Below are positions 7,130 through 15,298 of a stretch of 37,894 bases of DNA, piece by piece. The position numbers were made by a program, and so were the translations under genes. Position 1 is the first letter of the stretch. The number at the start of each line of letters is the position of its first letter. Source of the DNA: JBFKPQ01 sp041628225 (GTDB lineage: Bacteria; Actinomycetota; Acidimicrobiia; Spongiisociales; JAENVV01); contig JBFKPQ010000006.1 of assembly GCA_041628225.1 (NCBI GenBank), forward strand, positions 1-37,894, read 5' to 3'. A model generated the notes under the pieces. That model searched no databases and was not told the DNA's origin. It was given only the letters and a program-made list of their open reading frames with translations.

Positions 7130-8158
7130 TCAGCCGAGTGACCGCCCGACGCTCTTGAGGTCTTCGCAGGCGCGGACGACTCGCTCCGACATCGACTGCT
7201 CCGCCTTCTTCATGTAGGAGCGCGGGTCGTAGACCTTCTTGTTGCCGACCTCACCGTCGACCTTCAGCACACCGTCGTAGTTGGTGAACATGTGGTCGAC
7301 GATGGGGCGGGTGAGGGCGTACTGCGTGTCGGTGTCGATGTTCATCTTGATGACGCCGTACCCGAGCGTCTCGTGGATCTCGTCGAGCGAAGAACCCGAA
7401 CCCCCGTGGAATACGAGGTCGTGACGACCGTCCGTTCCGAATCTCGCCTCCATCGCAGCCTGACCGTCGCGCAGGATCGACGGACGCAGCTCGACCGCGC
7501 CGGGCTTGTAGACCCCGTGGACGTTCCCGAACACGGCCGCCAGCATGTAACGACCCCGTTCGCCAGTCCCCAGCTTCTCGGCGACCGCCACCATGTCCTC
7601 AGGCGAGGTGTACAGCTTGGCGCGGTCGACGTCCTCGTGGTCCATGGCGTCCTCGACGCCGCCGACGATGCCGATCTCCAGCTCGAGGATCACATCGACT
7701 TCGGCGCACTCGTCGAGCAGTTGGTCTGCCAGCGCCAGGTTCTCTTCGAGAGGCAGGTTCGACGCGTCGAGCATGTGTGACTGGAAGATCGGCCCCAGCC
7801 CGGCGGCCTTCCGCTCGCGCGACACCGCCAGCAACGGCCGGATGAATTGGTCGACCTTGTCGGGCTGGCAATGGTCGGTGTTGAGAGCGATGTTCACCGA
7901 GTAGCGCTCGGCGATGACGTGCGCGAACTCGCTGAGCGCTTGGGCCCCGAGCGCCATGTCCTTCACACCGAGGCCGGACAGGAACTCGCCCGCACCGGTC
8001 GACACCTGGATGATGCCGTCCGACTCGGCCTCCGCGAATCCCTTGATGGCAGCGTTGAAGGATTCCGACGACGTGACGTTGATCGCCGGGAAGGCAAAAC
8101 CGCCCTGGCGGGCTGCATCCAACATGGCGCGATAGGTCTCGGGGCTGGCGATCGGCAT
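7130..8158 (-). CDS. fbaA: Class II fructose-bisphosphate aldolase
   Basis: A zinc-dependent aldolase that splits fructose 1,6-bisphosphate into dihydroxyacetone phosphate and glyceraldehyde 3-phosphate in glycolysis, and runs in reverse in gluconeogenesis. At 342 residues it is the class IIa size. NTDHCQ carries the catalytic Asp and a zinc His, FQSHMLDAS and ELEIG are family signatures, GNVHGVYKPG and FHGGSGSS carry the other zinc His and the phosphate loop, and MNIDTDTQ is the second phosphate-binding site. The ATG at 8158 has a GAGGAG ribosome site 6 nt upstream and a TAGCGT -10 box further up. It is divergent from the metallo-hydrolase gene (80 bp between starts) and followed by a membrane-anchored protein. 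Confidence 0.95.
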   Translation of the reverse strand: MPIASPETYRAMLDAARQGGFAFPAINVTSSESFNAAIKGFAEAESDGIIQVSTGAGEFLSGLGVKDMALGAQALSEFAHVIAERYSVNIALNTDHCQPDKVDQFIRPLLAVSRERKAAGLGPIFQSHMLDASNLPLEENLALADQLLDECAEVDVILELEIGIVGGVEDAMDHEDVDRAKLYTSPEDMVAVAEKLGTGERGRYMLAAVFGNVHGVYKPGAVELRPSILRDGQAAMEARFGTDGRHDLVFHGGSGSSLDEIHETLGYGVIKMNIDTDTQYALTRPIVDHMFTNYDGVLKVDGEVGNKKVYDPRSYMKKAEQSMSERVVRACEDLKSVGRSLG

Positions 8159-8185
8159 AGGTGTCTCCTCGGATGTCTCTGGTGA

Positions 8186-8191
8186 ACGCTA
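8186..8191 (-). promoter_or_regulatory. -10 box TAGCGT of the aldolase operon
   Basis: On the minus strand TAGCGT lies 27 nt before the fbaA ATG, leaving room for a short leader with the GAGGAG ribosome site. The same hexamer also precedes mscS and the GNAT gene in this window. Confidence 0.5.
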
Positions 8192-8226
8192 GTCCCCTGA
8201 CCCGTCCCGCCGGCCCGCCCGCGGCA

Positions 8227-8232
8227 TAGTCT
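8227..8232 (+). promoter_or_regulatory. -10 box TAGTCT of the beta-CASP hydrolase gene
   Basis: TAGTCT ends 6 nt before the ATG at 8239, with no ribosome site between, so a leaderless transcript is predicted. Its transcript would start about 50 bp from the divergent fbaA start. Confidence 0.5.
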
Positions 8233-8238
8233 GATGAC

Positions 8239-9615
8239 ATGCCGGCGCTGCACTTCCTAGGAGCGGCACAGACGGTGACCGGTAGCCGCTTTCTCCTCGA
8301 CACCGGGTCGGCGCGGGTCCTCGTGGATTGCGGCATGTTCCAGGGTCGCAGGGCGCTGCGGCGACGCAACTGGGAGCCGTTTCCCGTCGACCCGGCCGGC
8401 ATCGACGCCGTGGTGATCAGTCACGCCCATCTCGACCACGTCGGGTTCCTACCGGTCGTGGTGCGAGGTGGCTTCGCCGGCAGCGTGCATTGCACGACCT
8501 CTACCGCCGGGCTGGCGGACGTCGTGTTGCGCGACTCGGCACGCATCCAGGAGGCCGACGCCGAGCGCGCCAACCGGAAGGGTTACACGAAACACAGCCC
8601 GGCACTGCCGTTGTACACCGAGGAGGACGCGGTCGAGGCGCTGAGCCGGTTCCGTCCCCTCGCCTACGGCGAGCGACGGCTGATCGCCGATGGAGTGTGG
8701 CTGACCCTGTCCTATGCCGGCCACATCCTCGGATCGGCGACGGTGGCGCTCGAGATGGATGGCGGTGCCACGGTGTGCATGTCCGGCGATCTGGGCAGAC
8801 CACGGCATCCGGTGCTCGTGCCTCCTGCCCCACCCATGCCTGCCGACGCTCTGCTGGTCGAGTCGACCTACGGCGATGAGGAGCACGTCGAAGAGGACGG
8901 CACTGCGGCATTGGGGACGGCTGTGGCGGAGACGTTGGAGCGTGGTGGTTCGGTGGTCATACCCGCCTTCGCCGTCGATCGCACCGAGGTCATCCTCTCC
9001 GCGTTGCGAGAGCTGACGGAAGCGGGGACGATCCCGCGAGTCCCGGTGTTTCTCGACTCACCGATGGCGCGCGCCGCGCTCGCGTTCTATCAGCAGGCGG
9101 TCATCGACGGTCATCCGGAGGTCCGTCCCGAGGTGGTGGGCGATGCATTCTTGTTCGATCCCGGTGAGCTGACGATCACCGAGTCGGTCGACGACTCCAA
9201 GGCCATCAACCATGTCCGCCGACCGCACGTCGTCATCTCGGCGTCCGGCATGGCCACCGGTGGCCGGGTCCTGCACCACCTCAAACGCGTACTGCCCCAC
9301 CGTCGCAACACGGTGGTGCTCGTCGGTTACCAGGCTCCCGGCACACGAGGTTCGACGCTCCTCGCCGGCGCAGACGACGTCCGAATCCACGGTGAAGACA
9401 TCCCGGTCCGGGCCCAGATTCGCTCGGTTCCGGCGTTCTCGGTGCATGCCGACCGCAGTGAGCTGCTCGATTGGCTCGGAGCCGGACCGGAGCCCGGCAA
9501 GGTCCTGCCGGTCCATGGGGAGCCCGACGCGAGTGCGGCCCTCGCCGAGGCGATCCGAGCCCGGTTCGGGTGGGATGTCACCGTCCCGATGGACGGCGAT
9601 CGGGTTGAGTTCTAG
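8239..9615 (+). CDS. Metallo-beta-lactamase/beta-CASP hydrolase (Ysh1/CPSF-like RNase family)
   Basis: A 458-residue two-metal hydrolase of the family that includes bacterial and eukaryal RNA-processing nucleases (COG1236 type). The metallo-beta-lactamase core shows HAHLDH (about residues 59-64), LSYAGHILGSA and MSGDLGR, which supply the metal ligands. The inserted beta-CASP part shows LLVESTYGDE, DSPMA, SASGMATGGRVLHHL and FSVHADRSELL, followed by VHGEPDA. All key His and Asp residues are intact. It is shorter than RNase J (about 550 aa) and lacks its C-terminal domain. The true substrate of the stand-alone bacterial members is poorly known; RNA is likely. It is monocistronic and leaderless, and its TAG stop shares the CTAG palindrome with the converging DUF454 gene. 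Confidence 0.88.
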   Translation: MPALHFLGAAQTVTGSRFLLDTGSARVLVDCGMFQGRRALRRRNWEPFPVDPAGIDAVVISHAHLDHVGFLPVVVRGGFAGSVHCTTSTAGLADVVLRDSARIQEADAERANRKGYTKHSPALPLYTEEDAVEALSRFRPLAYGERRLIADGVWLTLSYAGHILGSATVALEMDGGATVCMSGDLGRPRHPVLVPPAPPMPADALLVESTYGDEEHVEEDGTAALGTAVAETLERGGSVVIPAFAVDRTEVILSALRELTEAGTIPRVPVFLDSPMARAALAFYQQAVIDGHPEVRPEVVGDAFLFDPGELTITESVDDSKAINHVRRPHVVISASGMATGGRVLHHLKRVLPHRRNTVVLVGYQAPGTRGSTLLAGADDVRIHGEDIPVRAQIRSVPAFSVHADRSELLDWLGAGPEPGKVLPVHGEPDASAALAEAIRARFGWDVTVPMDGDRVEF

Positions 9616-10070
9616 ACGGTTGCGCTCTCTCGATGCATCGTCGGACGGCTGGCGACGAACCAGACGGCGTAGACACCGACCAGTCCCACGACGATCTTGA
9701 GCGGCATCGGATCGATCAGGAAGATGACCGACGCACCGATCGACAGCACGATGCCGGTGATCGCCACGGCCTTGGTGCGCGCCGTGAGACCCGAGCTCTG
9801 ATAGTTCCGGATGATCTTGCCAAACCAGCGATGATTGACCAGCCAGTTGTGAAACCGATCGGACGATCGAGCGAAGAAGAAGGCCGCCAGGAAGAAGAGG
9901 TCACCGGTCGGGATACCGGGGAGCCACGACAGGAACGCACCCGCCAGCGCGATCAGGCCCAGGATGAAGTAGATCGCCCGGACGATCGGACTGCGTACGA
10001 CCTTCGACTCGGTGACGGCCTCGGTGGTTTGCACGATTTCCACCTTATCGAGTGAGGTTTTCAACGCCAT
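9612..10070 (-). CDS. DUF454 (YbaN-type) inner-membrane protein
   Basis: A 152-residue membrane protein. SWLPGIPTGDLFFLAAFFFARSSDRFHNWLVNHRWFGKIIRNY is the DUF454 signature, here split over the first membrane hairpin (about residues 34-68) and the cytoplasmic loop. Two more helices follow at about 101-119 and 122-140. The first 25 residues are polar. The family is widespread and has no established function. The ATG at 10070 overlaps the end of the MoaD-like gene by 10 bp, so it belongs to the propeller/MoaD operon as its last gene. Its stop shares a CTAG palindrome with the converging metallo-hydrolase gene. Confidence 0.8.
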   Translation of the reverse strand: MALKTSLDKVEIVQTTEAVTESKVVRSPIVRAIYFILGLIALAGAFLSWLPGIPTGDLFFLAAFFFARSSDRFHNWLVNHRWFGKIIRNYQSSGLTARTKAVAITGIVLSIGASVIFLIDPMPLKIVVGLVGVYAVWFVASRPTMHRESATV

Positions 10071-10348
10071 GTCGAAAAGCCGCCGGAGACCGCCTGCACG
10101 ACCGTGATGTCGGCATCGCTCCCGACCGGCTGCTGTTCGTCGCCGTTCCACCGGACCACACGGCCGTCGACCAGACATACGACGTGAGGCCGCCACGCCC
10201 CCGCCTCGTCCCACAGGTGGACGGCGAGTTGGGGATACCGACGCACCAGATCGTCGAGCGCACCTCGGACGGTCGTTCCGTCGACCTCGATATTCCTTCG
10301 ATCGCCGGTGACGACGGCCAGCACCCGCGGGATCGAAACGACGGGCAT
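10061..10348 (-). CDS. MoaD/ThiS-type ubiquitin-like protein with residues after Gly-Gly
   Basis: A 95-residue beta-grasp protein. VTGDRRNIEVDGTTVRGALDDLVRRYPQL is the typical N-terminal half, and VCLVDGRVV with QQPVGSDADITVVQAVSGG is the C-terminal half. MoaD, ThiS and CysO must end in Gly-Gly because an E1-like enzyme adenylates that C-terminus to load sulfur. Here the Gly-Gly is followed by FSTWR and then TGA (10061-10063). Activity would need removal of the tail, as happens for QbsE and CysO conjugates by JAMM proteases; otherwise the protein is not a sulfur carrier. No E1 or protease gene lies in the window. The ATG shares a base with the propeller stop (TGATG), and the tail codons overlap the DUF454 start. 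Confidence 0.8.
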   Translation of the reverse strand: MPVVSIPRVLAVVTGDRRNIEVDGTTVRGALDDLVRRYPQLAVHLWDEAGAWRPHVVCLVDGRVVRWNGDEQQPVGSDADITVVQAVSGGFSTWR

Positions 10349-11364
10349 CAGTCGGGCAAGAAGGCAACACTCAGGATGCGCGGCGTGCGAACCGGCAATC
10401 GTCTCCACGAGTCGCCGGCGTCTTCGGTCAGCCAGACGGCGCCTCCGGTCGTACCCAAGGCGAGCCGACCGTTTCCGTCCCCGACCATTGCGCCTCGCAG
10501 CACCGTGTCGTAGCTCGGTTCGGTGGGCCAGCCCGACCCGGACGGCTTCCAGGTGTCTCCGTCGTCGTCGGACTGCCAGACACCGAAGCGTCCGTCGACC
10601 GGCAGACGCTGCTCGTCGGAATGCAGGGGCACGATGAACAGACGTCCTGATGCGTGGTCGCGGACCATGGGAAACCCGAAGACCGCGGGAAGTCCGGTCT
10701 CGCAAGCCTCCCAGCTGTCTCCGCCATCGATGCTCCGGAAGACGCCGGTGTGCTCCTGCCGCCACATGTGGTCGGGGTTGGCGGGGTCCTGTGTCAGGCC
10801 GTGGATGCAAAAGGAGATGTCGTTGGGCTCGTCGGTCTCGAAGGCGCGTCGGACTCCGGCGTTCTTGGTGGCCCAGGTTCGTCCGGCATCCTCCGATCTC
10901 CACAGGCCGACAGCCGAGATGCCGCACCAGATGCGGTCGCCGTCGACGAGCACGCGATGGGCGGCCAGCCCGCCCAGCCCTGGCTCCCACGACGGCCTGG
11001 TTGGGTGCTCGTTGAGACTCTCGGCGGACTCCCACGTGGCGGCGTCGTCCCCGGACGTGAACAGCCCCGCCTCGGCGACGCCGGCGTAGACACGGCCGCC
11101 TGCGGTCGTGAGGGTCCAGATCTGGCTGACCGGGCGCTCCGACCCATACGTCGGACCGGGCACGATCTGCTCCCACTCGACGCCGTCCGAGCTGCGATGG
11201 AGCGCCGCGCCAAACCAGTTCGAACCGACGGCCACCAGGCGGTCTCCGGAGGAGGTCACTCCGAACGCGGTGACCTTCCAGCCGGGGAATGTCGGAGCCG
11301 CCGAGCCGGGATCATCGAGGTCGAGGAAGAAGGCCCCCTTCTCCGTACCGATGGCGAGGGTCAT
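10348..11364 (-). CDS. Asp-box beta-propeller protein (sialidase/BNR-like fold), cytoplasmic
   Basis: A 338-residue protein built from Asp-box (BNR) repeats: RSSDGVEWE, SGDDAATWE, RSEDAGRTW, RSIDGGDSWE, QSDDDGDTW and TEDAGDSWRR, spaced about 40-70 residues apart, consistent with a six-bladed propeller. The pattern occurs in sialidases, Vps10 and photosystem assembly proteins. The catalytic Arg triad, Tyr and Glu of true sialidases cannot be placed, so I do not call it a sialidase. It has no signal peptide (starts MTLAIGTEKGAFF) and should stay in the cytoplasm. It is the first gene of a unit with the MoaD-like and DUF454 genes. A TAGGGT box sits exactly 6 nt before its ATG. Confidence 0.82.
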   Translation of the reverse strand: MTLAIGTEKGAFFLDLDDPGSAAPTFPGWKVTAFGVTSSGDRLVAVGSNWFGAALHRSSDGVEWEQIVPGPTYGSERPVSQIWTLTTAGGRVYAGVAEAGLFTSGDDAATWESAESLNEHPTRPSWEPGLGGLAAHRVLVDGDRIWCGISAVGLWRSEDAGRTWATKNAGVRRAFETDEPNDISFCIHGLTQDPANPDHMWRQEHTGVFRSIDGGDSWEACETGLPAVFGFPMVRDHASGRLFIVPLHSDEQRLPVDGRFGVWQSDDDGDTWKPSGSGWPTEPSYDTVLRGAMVGDGNGRLALGTTGGAVWLTEDAGDSWRRLPVRTPRILSVAFLPD

Positions 11365-11370
11365 TCGCTG

Positions 11371-11376
11371 ACCCTA
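11371..11376 (-). promoter_or_regulatory. -10 box TAGGGT of the propeller/MoaD/DUF454 operon
   Basis: On the minus strand TAGGGT ends 6 nt before the ATG at 11364, with no ribosome site between. A leaderless operon transcript is predicted. Confidence 0.5.
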
Positions 11377-11477
11377 CTCGGCGGTGTCGGGGGCGACGCA
11401 CCGCGGTGCGGCGTGCCGTGCGGCACTATTTTTCGGACACTTGATCGAACTAGGCACAAGCCTGTCGGTGTTCCGTC

Positions 11478-11483
11478 TATCGT
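11478..11483 (+). promoter_or_regulatory. -10 box TATCGT of the MarR gene
   Basis: TATCGT ends 10 nt before the ATG at 11494. This predicts a 5' leader of only 3-4 nt. No purine-rich ribosome site is present. A MarR self-operator could overlap this site, but I see no clear palindrome. Confidence 0.4.
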
Positions 11484-11493
11484 GGTTATCACC

Positions 11494-11931
11494 ATGGACA
11501 TTTCACCCACCCGCATGCGGGCCTGGCGGGCATTCCTCGAGACATATTCGCTGGTGATCCGACGGCTCGAGAGGGATCTGGTCGACGAACGCGAGCTGCC
11601 GCTGTCATGGTACGACGTACTCGTCCAGCTCAACGAAAACGGCGGTCGTATGCGCATCGGCGACCTCGCCTCGCATCTGCTCGTGAGCCGTTCTGCGACA
11701 ACCCGGTTCGTCGATCGGCTCGAAAGAGACAACCTGATCAGTCGTGAGACCGTGGCGGAGGATCGGCGTGGCACCTGGGTGGTGTTGACCGATCAGGGGC
11801 GCGCCACGCTCCGCGAGGCCGCTCCGGTGCACCTGCGCGGCATCGACGACTACTTCGCAGCGCACCTCAGCGATGACGAGTCCGAAGAGCTGATCAAGCT
11901 GCTGGCCAAGGTCAACGGCGCTCACTCGTAG
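11494..11931 (+). CDS. MarR-family transcriptional regulator
   Basis: A 145-residue winged-helix repressor. The recognition region is MRIGDLASHLLVSRSATTRFVDRLERDNLISRE (about residues 53-84), and the wing is DRRGTWVVLTDQGRATL, the usual MarR DxR pattern. The N- and C-terminal helices form the dimer interface. These proteins typically repress efflux or stress genes and release DNA when they bind a small phenolic or are oxidised; there is no Cys here, so oxidation sensing is unlikely. It converges with the FtsX-type permease gene, overlapping its end by 10 bp, so a role in controlling that transporter is possible but the geometry does not show it. The start is the ATG at 11494; the frame is open further upstream. 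Confidence 0.88.
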   Translation: MDISPTRMRAWRAFLETYSLVIRRLERDLVDERELPLSWYDVLVQLNENGGRMRIGDLASHLLVSRSATTRFVDRLERDNLISRETVAEDRRGTWVVLTDQGRATLREAAPVHLRGIDDYFAAHLSDDESEELIKLLAKVNGAHS

Positions 11932-14486
11932 GCGATCGCCTCCAGCACGTCCATCCGAGTCGCCCGGTACGACGGGATGATCGCGGCGAGGACGCCCGCG
12001 ATCGCCGCCCCGACGAACCCGAGCACGATCCACAGCCACGGCACGGCGTACTGGGCTCCCGGACCGATGATGGACACCGAGAGTCCCCAGCCCAAGAACA
12101 ACCCGAGCATGACGCCGAGAATGGCACCGAACAGCGCGATGAGGATCGATTCCCAACGGATCATCTCCCGCACGTTGGCGCGCGTCATCCCGATCGCACG
12201 CAGAAGCCCGGTCTCGTGGGTGCGTTCGATGACGGCGAGGTAGAGCGTCAGCACGATGCCGACGACGGCCACGATCACCGACATGAACAGCAGGCCGGCG
12301 ATCATGCCGACCAGACCGAGCAGCGCAGCCCGGGTCTGCTCCAGGATGTCCGACAGACTGGTCACGGCCACCGACGGGAAGTCCTCGAGCGCCGCGGCGA
12401 GCCGGGTCTTGCCATCCTCGAGCTCCACGCCGTCGACGAGGCGAATGGAGACCGAGTTGTCCCGCAGTCCTGGAACGGTCTCTTTGAGGGCGGCGTAGTC
12501 GAGGTAGTACGACTGGCTGTCATTCGCGCCGCCCGCGAAGGTGAAGAACGCCACGATCTCGTATGTGCGGGGCTCGCCGAGGATGGTGATCTCGACCGTA
12601 TCGCCCAACTCGTACCCTCGCAGGTCGGCCTCGACCTGCTGGACCGCCACCTTGCCGGGTCCCAGGTCGGCGAAACTCCCGGTCACGTCATCGAACGCGA
12701 GGACGAGGTCGACGGTCTCCGGTTCGATGGCGACGACGAAGTTGGTTTGATCCGCCGGCAGCTCGGCTTCGACCGTCGCCAGCCGCGCGACGGAATCGAC
12801 GAAGTCGAGGCCTTCGGCGGTGGGAGCGATCTCGTCGGGAATGCCGGCCAGCGGGTTGAACCCGGCGGGCTGGACGAGCAAGTCGGATCGGAACGCCTCT
12901 TCGACGCTGCCGATGATGGTGTCCTCGACCGATGTGGTCATGATCGCCACCGTGGCGACGAGCCCGAGCCCGATCATCAACGCGGCGGCCGTCGTCGCCG
13001 TTCGTCGCGGCGTCCGGCGCGCGTTTTCGCGAGCCAGGGTGCCGGTGGTCGACCGCAGCGGTCGACCGAGCCAGGCGAGGGCGGGCCGCGCCACGGACCG
13101 CGCCAGAAGGAAGAACGAGAGGAACAGCAGCGCGGCGCCGGCTCCGACGAGCTGCACCGGACCCGTATCGCCGGTCAGCGCGCCGGCGTCGGACGCTTGC
13201 CGAGCGCCGGTGATGACCAACGCGAGGGCGATCGCGCCGAGGGTCAGCCCCGCCCATGTCCACCATGGCTTCGTCGGTCTCGTCTCGAGCTGGTCGCGCA
13301 GCGCCGCCATCGGAGCAATCCGGGCGCTACGCGCCGCCGGGATGAGCGCCGACGCAACCGCGGTGAGTGTGCCAACGAGGATCCCGACGACGACGGTGCG
13401 GGGCTGCAGCACCAGTCCGGCGGTGGGCAACGTGCCGCCGGTCGCTTCGAGGATCGCCTCCAGTGCGATGGCGAGGAGCACTCCGAAGACCACACCGGTC
13501 GCCGAGGCGGCGACTCCGACGATCACCGATTCGAGGATGACCATGCGAACGAGCTGGGAGCGCTGGGTTCCCAGGACCCGCAACAGTGCCAGCTCACGGG
13601 TCCGCTGGGCGACCACCACCCGGAAGGCGTTGTAGACGACGAAGGCTCCCACGACGAGAGCGATGCCGGCGAAGACGAGCAGGAAGATGTTGAAGAACGC
13701 CAACCCCTGTTGGAGTTCGGCGGCTTGCTCCTCGGCGGCGGCCCGTGCGTCGATGGCCTGCGCGGTGTCCGGCAGGACGGCTTGCACCGCTTCGACCGTG
13801 GTGGCCAAATCGGCGCCGGGTTCGATCGAGATGTCGAAGTTGTTGACTTCGCCATCGACCTCGAACAGCGTCTCGGCCTGTTCGAACGAGAACGCCATGA
13901 ACGTGGCGCCGAGGAGGTTGTCGGCTTCGCCGAATCCCATCAGCCCGACCACGGTGAAGTCTTGCTTCGGTCCGTCGGCGGCGACGCCGACGGTGTCACC
14001 GATCGCGATGCCGCGTGACTCGGCCGTACCGACATCGATGATCACCTCGCCAGAAGCGGTCGGTGCGCGTCCCTCTCGGATCGAAAACGGGCTGGGGCCC
14101 TCGATCCAAGAGATGCCGAAGGTCGGCGCTCCGAATCCGCCGGCCGGTTGCTGGGAGCCGTCGTCATCGGTGACGAGGACGACGAAGCTCTGCAGGACGG
14201 GGCGGACGTCCGCTACTCCGTCGACGGCGGCGAGATCGTCTTCGAGGTCGGCCGGAATGCGTGGGAAGTCGAGGCCGATGCCGACGTTCTCATCGTCGAG
14301 CGTCGGCGTCACGGCGATGTCGGTGCCCTCTTGTGCATTGGTGAAGAGATCGTCGAAACCACGTCCGAGCGAGTCGGTGAACACGAACGAGCCGACGACG
14401 AACGAGACGCCTGCCACGATCGCCAAACCCAGCAGGACGGTGCGGAGCTTGTGATCCCAGAGGTTCCGGAGCGAGATCCGGACCAT
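11922..14486 (-). CDS. ABC transporter permease with two FtsX domains (MacB/LolE-like)
   Basis: A large permease of 854 residues. The first membrane helix follows SLRNLWDHKLRTVLLG (about 6-38). An extracellular MacB-like domain spans about residues 40-250. The first FtsX core has three helices at about 255-390 (including GAFVVYNAFRVVVAQRTRELALLRVLGTQRSQL), followed by a pair of helices and a second extracellular domain at about 510-710. The second FtsX core ends the protein (ERTHETGLLRAIGMTRANVREMIRWES). The two halves repeat each other. Such permeases drive work outside the membrane or export lipids and peptides. The ATG at 14486 lies 1 bp after the ATPase stop, with a GGAG site inside the upstream gene. 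It replaces an in-frame start further upstream that would overlap the ATPase gene by 80 bp. Confidence 0.88.
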   Translation of the reverse strand: MVRISLRNLWDHKLRTVLLGLAIVAGVSFVVGSFVFTDSLGRGFDDLFTNAQEGTDIAVTPTLDDENVGIGLDFPRIPADLEDDLAAVDGVADVRPVLQSFVVLVTDDDGSQQPAGGFGAPTFGISWIEGPSPFSIREGRAPTASGEVIIDVGTAESRGIAIGDTVGVAADGPKQDFTVVGLMGFGEADNLLGATFMAFSFEQAETLFEVDGEVNNFDISIEPGADLATTVEAVQAVLPDTAQAIDARAAAEEQAAELQQGLAFFNIFLLVFAGIALVVGAFVVYNAFRVVVAQRTRELALLRVLGTQRSQLVRMVILESVIVGVAASATGVVFGVLLAIALEAILEATGGTLPTAGLVLQPRTVVVGILVGTLTAVASALIPAARSARIAPMAALRDQLETRPTKPWWTWAGLTLGAIALALVITGARQASDAGALTGDTGPVQLVGAGAALLFLSFFLLARSVARPALAWLGRPLRSTTGTLARENARRTPRRTATTAAALMIGLGLVATVAIMTTSVEDTIIGSVEEAFRSDLLVQPAGFNPLAGIPDEIAPTAEGLDFVDSVARLATVEAELPADQTNFVVAIEPETVDLVLAFDDVTGSFADLGPGKVAVQQVEADLRGYELGDTVEITILGEPRTYEIVAFFTFAGGANDSQSYYLDYAALKETVPGLRDNSVSIRLVDGVELEDGKTRLAAALEDFPSVAVTSLSDILEQTRAALLGLVGMIAGLLFMSVIVAVVGIVLTLYLAVIERTHETGLLRAIGMTRANVREMIRWESILIALFGAILGVMLGLFLGWGLSVSIIGPGAQYAVPWLWIVLGFVGAAIAGVLAAIIPSYRATRMDVLEAIAYE

Positions 14487-14487
14487 C

Positions 14488-15216
14488 TCAGGTCTCCAGT
14501 TCTTTGATGCGGTCGAATACCGAGTCGGTCGTGGGATTCGCCATCTCCGATACGACCCGACCGTCACCCAGAAAGACCACCCGGTCGGCGTAGGCCGCCG
14601 CGACGGGATCGTGGGTCACCATCACGATGCTCTGGCCGAAGTCGTCGACGGCCGTGCGGAGAAACCCGAGTAGTTCGGCCCCTGACTTGGAGTCGAGGTT
14701 GCCTGACGGCTCGTCCCCAAAGATGATCTCGGGTCGGGCACCCAATGCCCGTGCGACGGCCACCCGCTGCTGCTGGCCACCGGAGAGCTCCGTGGGGCGG
14801 TGCGTGAGGCGGTCGCCGATGTCCAGGATGCCGACGACGTGATCGAGCCACTCCTGGTCCACCTTCCGGCCGGCGATGTTCTGTGGGAGCGTGATGTTCT
14901 CGAGAGCGGTGAGGGTCGGCACGAGGTTGTAAGCCTGAAAGATGAAGCCCACCTTCTCACGCCGGAGCAGTGTCAGCTCTTTGTCGGACAGCGAATTCAG
15001 CTCGACATCGCCGAGATACACCGAACCTGACGTGAGGTTGTCCAGCGCCGCCATGCAGTGCATGAGCGTCGATTTGCCGGACCCGGAGGGGCCCATGATG
15101 GCGGTGAACTTCGAGCGTTCGAACTCGACGCTGACGCCGTCGAGCGCCACGACGGCCGTGTCGCCCTCCCCGTAGATCTTTGTGGCATTGACGGCTCGCG
15201 CCGCGATCTCGTTCAC
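14488..15216 (-). CDS. ABC transporter ATP-binding protein, LolD/MacB type
   Basis: The ATPase partner of the FtsX-type permease, 242 residues. Walker A is GPSGSGKST, the Q-loop is in IFQAYNLVPTLTALEN, the signature is LSGGQQQRVAVARAL, Walker B is IIFGDEPSGNLDS and the switch His is in VMVTHDP. The Q-loop phrase FQxYNLxPxLTxxEN is typical of the LolD/MacB/FtsE group. I place the start at the GTG at 15216 because AAGAGG lies 7 bases before it; a TTG two codons earlier is the other candidate but sits too close to that site. The gene is divergent from the NAD(P)HX epimerase gene, and the -10 boxes of the two lie 37 bp apart. Confidence 0.9.
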   Translation of the reverse strand: MNEIAARAVNATKIYGEGDTAVVALDGVSVEFERSKFTAIMGPSGSGKSTLMHCMAALDNLTSGSVYLGDVELNSLSDKELTLLRREKVGFIFQAYNLVPTLTALENITLPQNIAGRKVDQEWLDHVVGILDIGDRLTHRPTELSGGQQQRVAVARALGARPEIIFGDEPSGNLDSKSGAELLGFLRTAVDDFGQSIVMVTHDPVAAAYADRVVFLGDGRVVSEMANPTTDSVFDRIKELET

Positions 15217-15243
15217 CTGCAACCTCTTTTCGACAGAACGTCG

Positions 15244-15249
15244 AGTCTA
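15244..15249 (-). promoter_or_regulatory. -10 box TAGACT of the LolD/FtsX operon
   Basis: On the minus strand TAGACT lies 27 nt before the GTG at 15216, giving a leader that includes the AAGAGG ribosome site. It is divergent from the TAGGCT box at 15287. Confidence 0.45.
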
Positions 15250-15286
15250 TTGCGATCCGGGAGCTGTCCCGCATTCATCCAACCGA

Positions 15287-15292
15287 TAGGCT
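15287..15292 (+). promoter_or_regulatory. -10 box TAGGCT of the epimerase gene
   Basis: TAGGCT ends 6 nt before the GTG at 15299, leaving no room for a ribosome site. A leaderless mRNA starting on GTG is predicted. Confidence 0.5.
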
Positions 15293-15298
15293 GCCGGG

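Noticed and set aside
10348..11364. Sialidase (neuraminidase)
   Set aside because: Only the Asp-box repeats are seen; the Arg triad, Tyr and Glu of active sialidases cannot be placed, and there is no signal peptide.
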